DNA from: Candidatus Polarisedimenticolaceae bacterium
GTDB taxonomy: Bacteria > Acidobacteriota > Polarisedimenticolia > Polarisedimenticolales > DASRJG01
Direction of reading: 5' to 3'
NCBI GenBank assembly: GCA_036376135.1
Contig: DASVAW010000159.1
Span: 22,386 to 86,385, forward strand
Length of the DNA stretch: 64,000 nucleotides
The position numbers and the translations under genes are program-made. Shown here piece after piece: positions 8,638-17,208 of the stretch. Under the pieces are notes generated by a model. The model was not told the DNA's origin. It worked only from the letters and a program-made list of their open reading frames with translations, and did no database searches. The stretch's first letter is position 1. Each line of letters starts with the position of its first letter.

Positions 8638-9633
8638 TCAGCTCCGCGGAAGCGCCCCGGTCTCGCGCAGCCACGCCACCGTGCGCGCCACGCCGTCCTC
8701 GAGCGGGCGCGCAACATACCCCAGCTCCCGGATCGCGCGCTCCGAACGGTACGCCCATTCGTGGCGGTAGATCTCGACTTCGCGCTCGGTGAGCTGCGGC
8801 TGGATTCCGAACCACGTCGCGCCGAGGCGCTGGAGCCTTCCGATCCCCGACGCCACGCCGTAGGGAATCTTGACCCTGGGGGGAGCGATCCCCGTCTCCC
8901 GGGCGAAGAGCGCGAACAGGTCGTTGAGCGTCCGGTTGTCGCCGCCCAGGACGTACGCCGACCCGGCGGCGGCTCGCTCGGTCGCCGCGACCACCCCGTG
9001 GGCGACGTCCTCGACGAACGCGAAGCACCAGCGACGATCGCCGGGGCCGAGCATCCCCGGGAGCTTCCCGCGCGCGTGCTGCAGGAGCGTGGCGACGACG
9101 TGGTTCCCCTCGGTCAGCGCCCCGGGGCCGTAGATCACGCCGGGATAGAGCCGGACGACGGGAAGCCCCGCCCCCGCCGCTTCGCGGGCGAGCCGGTCCG
9201 CGGCGAGCTTGGTGCGCTCGTAGTCGTTGAAAGGGCCGAGCGCGGGGCGGGGCGTGTCCTCGTCGAACTCGGTCCCGTCCGTGGGCCCGAGGGCGAAGAA
9301 CGACGACACGTAGACGAGCTTCGCCCCGGTGGCCCGCGACGCGTCGAGGGCGCTCGAGAACCCTCCGACGTTCACGCGATCGAACTGCGACGCATCCCGC
9401 ACCCAGACCTTGACCAGCGCCGCGGCGTGCACGATCGCGTCGCACCCGTCCGCGGCCTTCCGGAACGCGGCGGCATCGGTCGCGTCGCCGACGGCGGTCT
9501 CCGCCTCCGACGGTCGCGACGTCCAGCGCGACGGCTCGCGCACGAATCCACGCACCCGGTGCCCGGACGCCGCGAGCGCGGTCGCGACGCGCCCTCCCAG
9601 AAAGCCGGTGACCCCCGAAACCAGGATTCTCAC
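8638..9633 (-). CDS. NAD-dependent epimerase/dehydratase (extended SDR)
   Basis: A 331-residue extended short-chain dehydrogenase. The N-terminal Rossmann motif is G-V-T-G-F-L-G-G (residues 7-14), with a catalytic S-S-F...Y-E-R-T-K pair in the middle. The later 'VRLYPGVIYGPG' segment is typical of NAD-dependent sugar epimerases and dihydroflavonol-4-reductase-like enzymes. The GTG start overlaps the lptD stop by 4 bases (GTGA), so it is read from the lptD message. Its substrate is not clear. Linkage with lptD makes an envelope sugar or lipid substrate plausible, but that is inference. Confidence 0.85.
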   Translation of the reverse strand: MRILVSGVTGFLGGRVATALAASGHRVRGFVREPSRWTSRPSEAETAVGDATDAAAFRKAADGCDAIVHAAALVKVWVRDASQFDRVNVGGFSSALDASRATGAKLVYVSSFFALGPTDGTEFDEDTPRPALGPFNDYERTKLAADRLAREAAGAGLPVVRLYPGVIYGPGALTEGNHVVATLLQHARGKLPGMLGPGDRRWCFAFVEDVAHGVVAATERAAAGSAYVLGGDNRTLNDLFALFARETGIAPPRVKIPYGVASGIGRLQRLGATWFGIQPQLTEREVEIYRHEWAYRSERAIRELGYVARPLEDGVARTVAWLRETGALPRS

Positions 9634-12008
9634 TGTTGCGTCCCCCGCCAGTCGATCAGCTTGCCGATGCCGCGCAGGTCGATCGTGAAACGGAAATCGC
9701 GTCGCTCCGCACCCGTGAAGTCGCGCTTCAGGTACTCGGCCAGGAAGCCGCAGCACTGCAGGTAGTACTCGAGGCGCCACACCTGCTCGGGGATCTTCGT
9801 CTCCCCGGCTGGAGCGTCCGGGTTGAAGGTCCCCTCCACGTCGAATCGCACGCGGCCGTCCCAGAGCGTCGCCCCGGTCGCCAGGCGCATCTGCGTCGAA
9901 TCGGCGGCACCCACCGCGAGGCCGGGGGTGCTCGTCAGCGTGAACGAACCCCGGAACGCGTCGCTCCGGTACGCGCCGGACAAGGAGAGGCTCCGGAGGC
10001 GGTCGTAGAGGATGTCGTACGAGGTGCGAAGGTCGAGACTCACGTTGGGGAGCGGGTTCAGCCGGCCGCTGAGCGCAACCGGCGAGCGACGCGACACCGA
10101 CTCGTTGGAGCCGTCGCGATCGAGGTCGGCGAAGCTCAGGTCGTTGAGGAACGACCGGGTTTGCGAGATCTCCACGCTGGCGATCTCGACCGGCTCCTGC
10201 GGCGGCGGAGGCTCGGTCGCCGGCTGGAGCGCCTGCGCGGATTCGGAGGGGGGCGCGGCGGTATCGCTGGCCTCCCGCACGGGGCCCCCGGAGACGTCCG
10301 GAACGAGGATGCGCTCGCCTTCGTCCACCGGGGCCGGCGGACGGGAGCGGGGGCGCTGCGCGAACAGGCGCGAGCGCACGCCGTAGCTCACCTGGTCCAA
10401 CGCCCCGATGAGACGATCGACCTCGTCGTAGACGAGGATCTCGGCGGAGCGATCGAAGGTCTCCTGGTGCGCGTACGTGACCCGCGGCTCGATGGTGTGT
10501 TTGTAGCGTTTGGAGAACTTCCCGCCCGGCTTTTCGATGATGCGGAACAGCTTCGGCCCGACGAGCTCGATGCCGCCCCCCGCGACGAATCGCGACAGGC
10601 CGGTGTCGAGGACCTCGATCGGATCGTCGGCGTCGGTCGGCGGCGTCTGGCTCTGCGTCCAGTGCGTCATGCGGATGTTGACGCTCGGGTTGATGTCGAG
10701 CCAGGGAAAAGGCGAGAAAGGGGCCGAGAGGGTCGGGAACAGGTCGCCGCGACGGTAGTCGGCGTCGATCCGGTCCGATCGCTGCTGGATGCTCGCGACC
10801 GAGGCCTCGTAGGTGAAATAGAGCGGCGTCCGCCCGAGCCTTCGGCTCCTGCCGCGCCATTCGATCTCCGGGAACGTCTGCTGGACCTTGCTCGTCTCGA
10901 CGCAGACGACCCCGTCGCACTCCTGGAACAGCTGCTCGCGGCGCAGCTCGCGCACGTTGATGCTGGTCCACGCGCCGTTGCGGGAGAACTCCAGGCGCCC
11001 CAGGATCGTCGGCGACGACACGAGGTTGATCGAGCTCTCGTAGTCGTTGTAGAAGTCGAAGTCGCTGATCTGGTTGACGTCCGCGACCATGCGGAAGCCG
11101 TTGAGGAAGGTCTGCGTCTGCTGGTAGCTCCACTTCCACCGCGCCTCGCCGGAGACCTGGTCGTCGATGTAGAACCCGGCGACGTCGAGGTCCCCGGAGG
11201 GGTTCGGCTTCGCGCGGAACCTCCCGCCCCCTCCGAACCCGGCCCGGGTGTAGTACTCGCCCGTGAGCGTCAGGTCGGCGCTGTCGCCCAACGGGATGAA
11301 CAGCGACTGGCGGTAGACGTTTCCCCGATTGAGCGTCGATCCGAAGTCCGGGAACAGCAACCCCGCGGCGCGATCGCTCTTCACGGGCCAGAGGAAATAC
11401 GGGAGGTAGACGAGCGGGAGTTGCTTGGCGCGGAACCGGACGTTGCGCATCCGCGCGTAGCGCTCGAGCCGGACGTCGGCGTGGGAGATCGCGATCGACC
11501 AGTAGGGGGTCGGCTGCGTGCAGGTCGAGATCACCGCCGTCTCGAGCAGGACGCGGTCTTCCCCTTTCTTGGTCACCCGGCGCGCGGTGAAGAAGAACTC
11601 GGCGCGCCCGGCGTTCGACTCGGGAACGAACTGGCCGCTCGCGTCGTCGATCGTGCCGTCTCCGGACTCGAGGTCGTAGTCGAGGCGGGCGCCGGCGATC
11701 CGGTTGCGCTGCCACACCACGAGGACGTTCCCCTCGCCGACCGCGTTCTTCCCCGCGACGCGGATGCGATCGGCCTGGACCCGCGTTCCGTTCTCCTTCA
11801 CGGTGATCGTGACGTCCCCTTCGGCCTCGTAGCTCCGGTCGGCGCTTTCCCGGATCGAGCGCGCGCAGAGGTCGACCCCTCCTTCGAGGGTGACCCGGGC
11901 GAACGCCGCGGGACACGCAGGTTCGAGCGCCGTGGCCTGCGCCCGCACGACGTCGGCCGCGGCGAGGACCGCGCCGAGCGCCAGGACCAGCCGGAGCGCC
12001 CGGGCCAT
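9630..12008 (-). CDS. lptD: LPS-assembly protein LptD
   Basis: A 792-residue secreted protein with signal peptide (about 1-23, ending V-V-R-A-Q). An OstA/LptA-like jellyroll (about 40-150) carries the E-G-D-V-T-I and E-G-N-V-L-V repeats, and a long beta-barrel of Y/W/F-rich strands follows. Cysteines include S-T-C about residue 165 and an adjacent L-Q-C-C-G pair about 40 residues from the end, matching the layout of the E. coli disulfide partners. LptD is the outer-membrane translocon that places LPS on the surface, so its presence implies an LPS-bearing outer membrane. A Pro-rich insert near the middle is unusual. ATG overlaps the upstream stop (TGATG). Confidence 0.9.
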   Translation of the reverse strand: MARALRLVLALGAVLAAADVVRAQATALEPACPAAFARVTLEGGVDLCARSIRESADRSYEAEGDVTITVKENGTRVQADRIRVAGKNAVGEGNVLVVWQRNRIAGARLDYDLESGDGTIDDASGQFVPESNAGRAEFFFTARRVTKKGEDRVLLETAVISTCTQPTPYWSIAISHADVRLERYARMRNVRFRAKQLPLVYLPYFLWPVKSDRAAGLLFPDFGSTLNRGNVYRQSLFIPLGDSADLTLTGEYYTRAGFGGGGRFRAKPNPSGDLDVAGFYIDDQVSGEARWKWSYQQTQTFLNGFRMVADVNQISDFDFYNDYESSINLVSSPTILGRLEFSRNGAWTSINVRELRREQLFQECDGVVCVETSKVQQTFPEIEWRGRSRRLGRTPLYFTYEASVASIQQRSDRIDADYRRGDLFPTLSAPFSPFPWLDINPSVNIRMTHWTQSQTPPTDADDPIEVLDTGLSRFVAGGGIELVGPKLFRIIEKPGGKFSKRYKHTIEPRVTYAHQETFDRSAEILVYDEVDRLIGALDQVSYGVRSRLFAQRPRSRPPAPVDEGERILVPDVSGGPVREASDTAAPPSESAQALQPATEPPPPQEPVEIASVEISQTRSFLNDLSFADLDRDGSNESVSRRSPVALSGRLNPLPNVSLDLRTSYDILYDRLRSLSLSGAYRSDAFRGSFTLTSTPGLAVGAADSTQMRLATGATLWDGRVRFDVEGTFNPDAPAGETKIPEQVWRLEYYLQCCGFLAEYLKRDFTGAERRDFRFTIDLRGIGKLIDWRGTQQ

Positions 12009-12985
12009 CAGAACTGGTCCAGATACGGGAGGAACGCGGCCTCGGCATCGAGCAGGTCCGCGGTCGGGGAGGTCGCGTCCAGCGCCCGGAGCATCGGGAC
12101 GGCGCGCATCCTCGCGACCTGGCGCAGCCCCCATTCGGGAACGAGGGCCGCCTGGGAGCGGGGGATCCAGCCGAAGACCCTGCGCAGCCCGCGCGCGCGC
12201 GCTTCGGCCGCGGCAACGCGCAGCAGCTGGGCGAGGGTGTCCGGATCCGCGTCCACCGCACCCGCCTCCCGGAGTTCCCACTCCCCCTCGCCCTCGACGG
12301 CCACGACGTACCCCGCGAAACGTCCGTCCCGTGTCGCCACGCGGTACCGGCGGCTGAGGTCCGAACCGTCGAACCGCGCGAAGTACGAGCGCGCGCGTTC
12401 CAGCAGGAACCGCCAGTGCGCGAGATCGCGCAGGACCGCGATCGGCCGCGTGGCGCACCACGCGTCGTGCGCCTCCGCCACTGCGGGAAGGTCCTCCGGC
12501 AGCATGGGCCTGAGCGACCAGCCGACCAGTCCCCTCGGGGCGCGGGCGAGGGTGCCGTGCGCCTCCTCGGCGGGGAGCTCCCGGAAACCGAGCGAGGCGT
12601 AATAGCCGGTTCCGATGTCCGAGAAGAGCATCGCCGGTCCGTCGCCCGCGGCGGCGGCCTCCTCGAGGACACGCATCAGCATCGCGGCCGCGTGCCCCCG
12701 GCGGCGACGCGCCCGGGGGGTGAAGACGGCACCGATCGCACAGGCCCGACGGGTCCGCCCCCGCAGGCGCACGCGCGGGCGGTACAACTTCATGCTCGAC
12801 AGGATGGGACCGTCCCCTTCCGTCCAGACGAGGAACCGGAGGTGGTCCCGGCCCCAAGCGGTGCGCCGCAGGTCCTCCCAAAGGCCGTGATAACCGGTGA
12901 AGTCGAGACCCGCGCCCCACAGCGCGTGCGACTCTTCATAGACGGCTTCGATCTGGTCGGAGCGGGCGACGTTGAGGGTCGGCAC
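12008..12985 (-). CDS. GNAT-family N-acetyltransferase, two-domain
   Basis: A 325-residue protein. The N-terminal GNAT domain has acetyl-CoA motif A around 'ARRRRGHAAAMLMRVLEEA' (about residues 92-110), followed by a strand and the G-Y-Y-A-S-L-G-F-R element. The C-terminal half looks like a second, weaker GNAT-like fold. Such tandem GNATs (Eis-like or FemX-like) acetylate small amines, antibiotics or peptides. It is upstream of lptD and overlaps it by one base, so the two are likely co-expressed. Substrate unknown. Confidence 0.75.
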   Translation of the reverse strand: MPTLNVARSDQIEAVYEESHALWGAGLDFTGYHGLWEDLRRTAWGRDHLRFLVWTEGDGPILSSMKLYRPRVRLRGRTRRACAIGAVFTPRARRRRGHAAAMLMRVLEEAAAAGDGPAMLFSDIGTGYYASLGFRELPAEEAHGTLARAPRGLVGWSLRPMLPEDLPAVAEAHDAWCATRPIAVLRDLAHWRFLLERARSYFARFDGSDLSRRYRVATRDGRFAGYVVAVEGEGEWELREAGAVDADPDTLAQLLRVAAAEARARGLRRVFGWIPRSQAALVPEWGLRQVARMRAVPMLRALDATSPTADLLDAEAAFLPYLDQF

Positions 12986-12994
12986 CCGCCTAGT

Positions 12995-13234
12995 TTACTC
13001 GGCGCCCTCGCGGGGGCACCGGCAACGGGAAAGTCGCCGATTGCACGCGAAGCAGTAGCCGTGACGCTCGAAGTACTCGACCATCTCCTGCTGCCACGCG
13101 TCGAGGATCGACAGCCGGTCCAGGACGGTCAATTGTCCGGACACGCTGGTGTCGCCCAGCCAGCCGCGCATGTTCGACAGGGAATCGTGGTACGCCTGCC
13201 GGAGCCGGAAGATCTCGGGATCGAGTTCGATCAC
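12995..13234 (-). CDS. small Cys-rich hypothetical protein (79 residues)
   Basis: From a GTG at 13234 the product is about 79 residues: an N-terminal helical part with many aromatic and acidic residues, then C-F-A-C-N-R-R-L-S-R-C-R-C near the end. That is a CxxC plus CxC set able to hold one zinc ion. It ends 9 bases before the GNAT gene on the same strand. The frame extends upstream to 13309, but that part is low-complexity and has no ribosome site. I do not recognise the family. Confidence 0.5.
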   Translation of the reverse strand: MIELDPEIFRLRQAYHDSLSNMRGWLGDTSVSGQLTVLDRLSILDAWQQEMVEYFERHGYCFACNRRLSRCRCPREGAE

Positions 13235-13315
13235 GGCGTCAATGTACCGAGAGGCGCGCCGCGGCTCCAGACATTTCGCGGACCCGTGCGGCCCCGGTGC
13301 AGCGGCCACGCCGAC

Positions 13316-13491
13316 TGTGGATTACCTGTGGAAACCGGCGCGAAACGGAAGATCCCCCCTGTGGACGGCCTGTGGATACGAAACCACGGCGAAGGCATCA
13401 ACCCCTTATCTAGCAAGGGCTTGGAGGGGTGCTTGCGTTATGCACATGCGCATGTCGCGGCCGCCGAACGGGGCCCAGGACGTTTTCCACA
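13316..13491. other. cluster of DnaA-box-like 9-mers, candidate replication-related site
   Basis: Two 9-mers fit TTWTNCACA exactly: TTATGCACA (13438-13446) and TTTTCCACA (13483-13491). On the opposite strand are TGTGGATTA (13316-13324), TGTGGAAAC (13327-13335), TGTGGACGG (13360-13368) and TGTGGATAC (13371-13379), each one or a few bases off the consensus complement. Between them CCCTT-N7-AAGGG forms a small inverted repeat. This is the only sizeable gene-free stretch on this side of the sigma-factor gene, and I see no gene in 13310-13490. No dnaA, dnaN or mnmG is nearby, so oriC status is unproven. Confidence 0.4.
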
Positions 13492-13522
13492 ACAAAAAGG
13501 CCGGGGCGTGAGCCCCGGCCTT
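13489..13522 (-). terminator. intrinsic terminator of the sigma-factor gene
   Basis: An 11-bp perfect stem AAGGCCGGGGC/GCCCCGGCCTT (13497-13507 and 13512-13522) with a 4-base loop. Read on the minus strand it is followed by TTTTTGTTG. It lies 25 bases after the sigma-factor stop. This is the clearest rho-independent terminator in the window. Confidence 0.9.
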
Positions 13523-13546
13523 CGTTGCAGTCGATGGGTCGTGGGG

Positions 13547-14728
13547 TTACCCCAGGAACTCGCGCAGGTCCTTGCACTCCTGAGCCTGCTGGATCTTCTT
13601 CAGCGCCGTGGCTTCGATCTGCCGCACCCGCTCGCGGCTGAGGCCCATCACGCGGCCGATCTCCTCGAGCGTGAACGGCATGTCGCGTCCGATGCCGAAG
13701 CGAAGGCGGATGATCTCGATCTCCCGCGGGTTCAGCACGCGCAGCGTCGCCTCGATCTTCTCGCGGAGCTCCCGATCGACCGTCTTCTCGAGGGGAGACG
13801 GGGCGTTCGGGTCGGCGACGAAGCGAAGCAGGCTCGGCGCGTCGTCGTCCGCGGAGAGCTCGTCGAGCGCCTGCGGCTCCTGGACGACGCCGAGGATCTC
13901 CTCGACCTTCGCGACCGGCATCCGGAGCTTCTTCGCGATCTCCGGCGGGGTCGGCTTGCGGCCGAGAGTCTCGCCGAGCTCCCGGCTGACGCGGGCGATC
14001 TTCTTGATCTTCTCGTTGACGTGCACCGGAATGCGGATGATCCGCGCCTTGTCCGCGATCGCCCGCTCGATGGCCTGCTTGATCCACCAGTACGCGTACG
14101 TCGAGAACTTGTTGCCGCGCTCGTATTCGAACTTCTCGACGGCCTTCATCAGGCCGATGTTCCCCTCCTGGATCAGGTCCATGAAGGAGATCCCGTGGTT
14201 CAGGTACTTCTTGGCGATGTGGACCACGAGGCGGAGGTTCGCCAGGATCAGCGCGTCACGGGCATGGTCGACGTGGCGCTTGTGCTCGCGCCCCTCGCGC
14301 AGGACCAGCGAGACCTTGGGCTCGCGGTGCTCCCGCTCGTACCGGACGAGCCGGCCCCAGAAGGTCTCGAGGTCGTCGAGCGGCCACTCGCGCCCGCGCT
14401 TGGGACCGTCCTGGTCCCCTTCGAGCACGTAGTCCCGGACGTGTACGGGGAGCTTCACCGCGAGCTTCGCGAGCCCCTCACGCCCCTCCTGAAGCTCACG
14501 CGCCAGGGCGACTTCCTTGTGCTCGTCGATGAGCGGGGTCGCACCCATCTCCCGCAGGTAGATCGGGAGGATCGCCGCCGTCGGACGATCGGTTTCGGTC
14601 GCCGGAGCGTTCTTCCGCCGGCGGGCGGCCCTCTGCGCGGCCTCGATCTCGGCCTGCGCCTCGGCCACCGCGTCCGCGGCGTTCGGGTCGAACTCGACCA
14701 TCTCGTCCAGTGTCATCTTGCGCGCCAT
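13547..14728 (-). CDS. rpoD: RNA polymerase sigma factor, RpoD/SigA type
   Basis: A 393-residue sigma-70 protein. Region 1.2 is around residues 50-85 ('ILPIYLREMGATPLIDEHKE'). Region 2 has 'LRLVVHIAKKYLNHGISFMD' and the promoter-melting 'FSTYAYWWIKQAIERAI'. Region 3 follows, and region 4 ends with 'LEEIGRVMGLSRERVRQIE', the -35-binding helix-turn-helix. There is no acidic region 1.1 and only a reduced non-conserved region, so it could be a primary factor with a short N-terminus or a group-2 (RpoS-like) factor. The ATG is preceded by GGAGAG. It is monocistronic: own promoter and strong terminator. Confidence 0.88.
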   Translation of the reverse strand: MARKMTLDEMVEFDPNAADAVAEAQAEIEAAQRAARRRKNAPATETDRPTAAILPIYLREMGATPLIDEHKEVALARELQEGREGLAKLAVKLPVHVRDYVLEGDQDGPKRGREWPLDDLETFWGRLVRYEREHREPKVSLVLREGREHKRHVDHARDALILANLRLVVHIAKKYLNHGISFMDLIQEGNIGLMKAVEKFEYERGNKFSTYAYWWIKQAIERAIADKARIIRIPVHVNEKIKKIARVSRELGETLGRKPTPPEIAKKLRMPVAKVEEILGVVQEPQALDELSADDDAPSLLRFVADPNAPSPLEKTVDRELREKIEATLRVLNPREIEIIRLRFGIGRDMPFTLEEIGRVMGLSRERVRQIEATALKKIQQAQECKDLREFLG

Positions 14729-14743
14729 GAACTCTCCGAAAGA

Positions 14744-14771
14744 AAAATACCGATTCGGGACTCCAAACCAA
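14744..14771 (-). promoter_or_regulatory. promoter of the sigma-factor gene
   Basis: On the minus strand TTGGTT (14771-14766) and TATTTT (14749-14744) are 16 bases apart, with a T-rich -10 in an otherwise GC-rich region and only about 15 bases between the -10 and the start codon. The rest of 14772-15000 holds no gene I can support. Confidence 0.5.
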
Positions 14772-15010
14772 TGAAAGATCCGCGCCAGCCCGGTCCACGG
14801 GCGAACCACGTCCAACGGTGTCGGAAAAACGGCGCGAACGTGATGGAATTCCCGAACTCCCCCGTGCCGCGTCGATGTCGCTGTCACCGCATCGCGCGCA
14901 ATTAACCACTCCAAGTTGGCCGAGTTACAGCGCTCGCGCGAAAAGTGCGCCGTTGTGACGTGTCCCGTTCCCTCCACGTGTGCTACGGTGCGCCGTTTCC
15001 CGAGGAACGG

Positions 15011-15925
15011 ATGCGTACCGTCCGCGTGGCCTTGGCCCAGATCGCCCCGAAACTCGGGGACCTTCCAGCGAATCTCGCCCTCCATCTCGACTTCGTGCGC
15101 AGGGCCCGCCGTGAACGGGCGCAACTCGTGGTGTTTCCGGAGCTTTCCCTCACGGGGTACCTCCTCCGGGACCAGGTTCCGGAGGTGGCGGTGCGGCTCG
15201 ACGACCGTCGCCTCACCCCGCTCCTCAAGGCCTCGAACGGAGTCGACATCCTCTTCGGCGGCGTGGAGGAGGCAGATGGGCACCGGTTCCACAACGCCGC
15301 CGTGTACCTCTCGAAGGGACGGGTCGTCCACGTCCACCGCAAGGTCTACCTCCCCACGTACGGGATGTTCGACGAGGGTCGCGACTTCGCGGCCGGGGAC
15401 CGCATCCGGTCGTTCGACGCTCCGTTCGGACGCGCGGGCTCTTTGATCTGCGAGGATGCCTGGCACCCCTCGACGGCCTGGCTTCTCGCCCTCGAGGGTG
15501 CGGAGATCCTGTTCGTCCAATCGGCGGGCCCCACCCGCGGGGCGCGCAAAGGGCGCGGGGTCACGAGCGTCGGGGTCTGGAACGACCTCGTCCGCGTGAC
15601 GGCGCAGTTCCAGACCGCGTTCGTCGTGTACGTCAATCGCGTCGGGTATGAAGACGGTCTGAACTTCGGGGGCGGATCGATCGCCGTCGACCCGTTCGGC
15701 CGCACGGTGACCTCGCTCGACGCCCTCGATCCCGGACTCGCGGTCGCGGAGCTCGACGCCGAAGTCCTCCGGCGGGCGCGCACCGCTTACCCCCTGCTTC
15801 GCGACGAGAACCTCGACCTCGCGTGGCGGGAACTGGACCGCATCCGAACCGAGCGATACGCCCTGCCCGATCGCGAGGCACCGGCCGAACCGTCCCCGCT
15901 CCGACGGCGATCGCTTCGCCGATGA
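15011..15925 (+). CDS. nitrilase-family amidase, glutaminase subunit of NAD synthetase
   Basis: A 304-residue carbon-nitrogen hydrolase. The catalytic Glu-Lys-Cys triad is visible: E44 in F-P-E-L-S, K111 in H-R-K-V-Y-L-P and C147 in L-I-C-E-D-A-W. The 'DEGRDF' that follows the Lys is typical of the glutaminase domain of glutamine-dependent NAD synthetase. ATG 15011 follows GAGGAA. Its stop overlaps the nadE start (ATGA). It probably hydrolyses glutamine and passes ammonia to NadE as a separate polypeptide instead of the common fusion. Confidence 0.85.
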   Translation: MRTVRVALAQIAPKLGDLPANLALHLDFVRRARRERAQLVVFPELSLTGYLLRDQVPEVAVRLDDRRLTPLLKASNGVDILFGGVEEADGHRFHNAAVYLSKGRVVHVHRKVYLPTYGMFDEGRDFAAGDRIRSFDAPFGRAGSLICEDAWHPSTAWLLALEGAEILFVQSAGPTRGARKGRGVTSVGVWNDLVRVTAQFQTAFVVYVNRVGYEDGLNFGGGSIAVDPFGRTVTSLDALDPGLAVAELDAEVLRRARTAYPLLRDENLDLAWRELDRIRTERYALPDREAPAEPSPLRRRSLRR

Positions 15926-16758
15926 ACGTCGCTCCCGAGCCCGACCTCACGATCGACCCCGAGGCGAGCTGCCGGATCCTCGAGGGATTCCTGGCGTCGG
16001 AGATCCGGCGGACGGGGGCTCGCCGCGCGGTGTTCGGCCTCTCGGGGGGGCTCGACTCCGCCGTGGTGGCGCACCTCGCCGTGCGGGCGCTCGGCCCCGC
16101 CGCGGTCACCCCGGTGCTCCTCCCCTACCGGAGCAGCAGCGCCGCATCCGTCCACGACGCCGAGAAGATCGTCGCGCAGCTCGGCGTGGTCGCGGAACGC
16201 GTGGACATCTCGCCGATCGTCGACGGATTCCTCGCGACCACCCCCTCCCCCGGAAGGCTGAGGCTCGGAAACGCGATGGCGCGCGCGCGCATGATCGTGC
16301 TCTACGACCGGTCGGCGGAGCTCGGCGCGCTCGTCGTGGGGACGAGCAACAAGACGGAGCTCCTCCTCGGATACGGGACGCTGCACGGGGACCTCGCGAG
16401 CGCCCTCAATCCGCTAGGGGACCTCTACAAGACGCAGGTCCGACAGCTCGCCGCCTGGCTCGACGTGCCCGCGTCCATCCGTCGGAAGCCCCCTTCCGCC
16501 GACCTCTGGCCCGACCAGTCGGACGAGGACGAGCTGGGGTTCTCCTACGGGGACGTCGATCAGGTGCTCGCGCTCCTCGTGGACGGGCGTCTCGGCCGCG
16601 ACGCGATCGTGAAGCGCGGCTGGGACCGGAAGTTCGTGGACCGTGTCGAGCGTCTGCTGGTCCGGATGCAGTTCAAACGCCGCCCGCCGGTCATCGCGAA
16701 GGTGTCGACCCGCTCCCTGGGGTGGGACTTCCGCTACCCGAGGGACTGGCGAACGTGA
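15922..16758 (+). CDS. nadE: NAD synthetase NadE (synthetase subunit)
   Basis: A 278-residue adenylating N-type ATP pyrophosphatase with the P-loop S-G-G-L-D-S at residues 41-46 and the 'GTSNKTELLLGYGTLHGD' segment of NadE. It converts nicotinate adenine dinucleotide plus ammonia to NAD. It overlaps the nitrilase gene by 4 bases, so the two probably act as a split glutamine-dependent enzyme. The 3' end overlaps the convergent cytochrome c'-like gene by 68 bases. nadA and nadB are at 49.9-52.5 kb. Confidence 0.93.
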   Translation: MNVAPEPDLTIDPEASCRILEGFLASEIRRTGARRAVFGLSGGLDSAVVAHLAVRALGPAAVTPVLLPYRSSSAASVHDAEKIVAQLGVVAERVDISPIVDGFLATTPSPGRLRLGNAMARARMIVLYDRSAELGALVVGTSNKTELLLGYGTLHGDLASALNPLGDLYKTQVRQLAAWLDVPASIRRKPPSADLWPDQSDEDELGFSYGDVDQVLALLVDGRLGRDAIVKRGWDRKFVDRVERLLVRMQFKRRPPVIAKVSTRSLGWDFRYPRDWRT

Positions 16759-17137
16759 TCCCGGCGGCCTCGAGGTGGCATCCCCTGCACCCCTTGATCA
16801 CCCCGTAGAAGTGCGGTCCGAACGCTTCGAGGTCGCCTCGCGCCGCGAGCTCGCGGGCGAGATCGAGCTGTCGGTGGAAGGCGAGATCGAACGTCACCGT
16901 CTTCTCGCCGAAGTCGGCCTTCGCGTCCTGGTCGATGCGACGGCAGGCGGCCTCGATGCGATCGAGCGCCGCTCGGGTCCCGTTCGCGTCGTTCCGGAGC
17001 AGCGCGTCGAGGGCCGCTCCCATCGCGCGCTGCATCGCTTCGGCGTCCTCATGGAGCCGGCGGGGCGCGGGCGGATCCCCGGCGAAGGACGCGAGAACGC
17101 CCAGGAGCAACGCGGCGGCGACGGCGGTCTTGCGCAT
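16691..17137 (-). CDS. cytochrome c'-like periplasmic heme protein
   Basis: A 148-residue protein with signal peptide (about 1-20, 'RKTAVAAALLLGVLASFAG'), a helical body and a C-x-x-C-H heme motif (C-R-G-C-H) in the C-terminal third after 'HFYGVIKG'. A helical bundle with a late CxxCH is the cytochrome c' layout; these proteins bind NO/CO or carry electrons in the periplasm. A Ser/Gly/Pro tail of about 20 residues follows and is encoded over the 3' end of nadE, an odd overlap that may mean the true end is read differently. Confidence 0.65.
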   Translation of the reverse strand: MRKTAVAAALLLGVLASFAGDPPAPRRLHEDAEAMQRAMGAALDALLRNDANGTRAALDRIEAACRRIDQDAKADFGEKTVTFDLAFHRQLDLARELAARGDLEAFGPHFYGVIKGCRGCHLEAAGITFASPSGSGSPTPGSGSTPSR

Positions 17138-17208
17138 GGACGGGGCCTCCGGAACGAGCGTCGAAGATACGCTAGGCTGCATCTTGGCGCATCCGGTCCG
17201 GAGGTTTC

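Noticed and set aside
6131..9445. 1104-residue open frame on the minus strand
   Set aside because: It crosses three better genes (grpE end, UbiA, phytol kinase/DUF92, epimerase) and has Arg/Gly/Pro-rich low-complexity sequence typical of GC-rich shadow frames.
14496..14909. 137-residue open frame upstream of and overlapping the sigma-factor gene
   Set aside because: Out of frame with the sigma factor and covers its promoter; no family resemblance.
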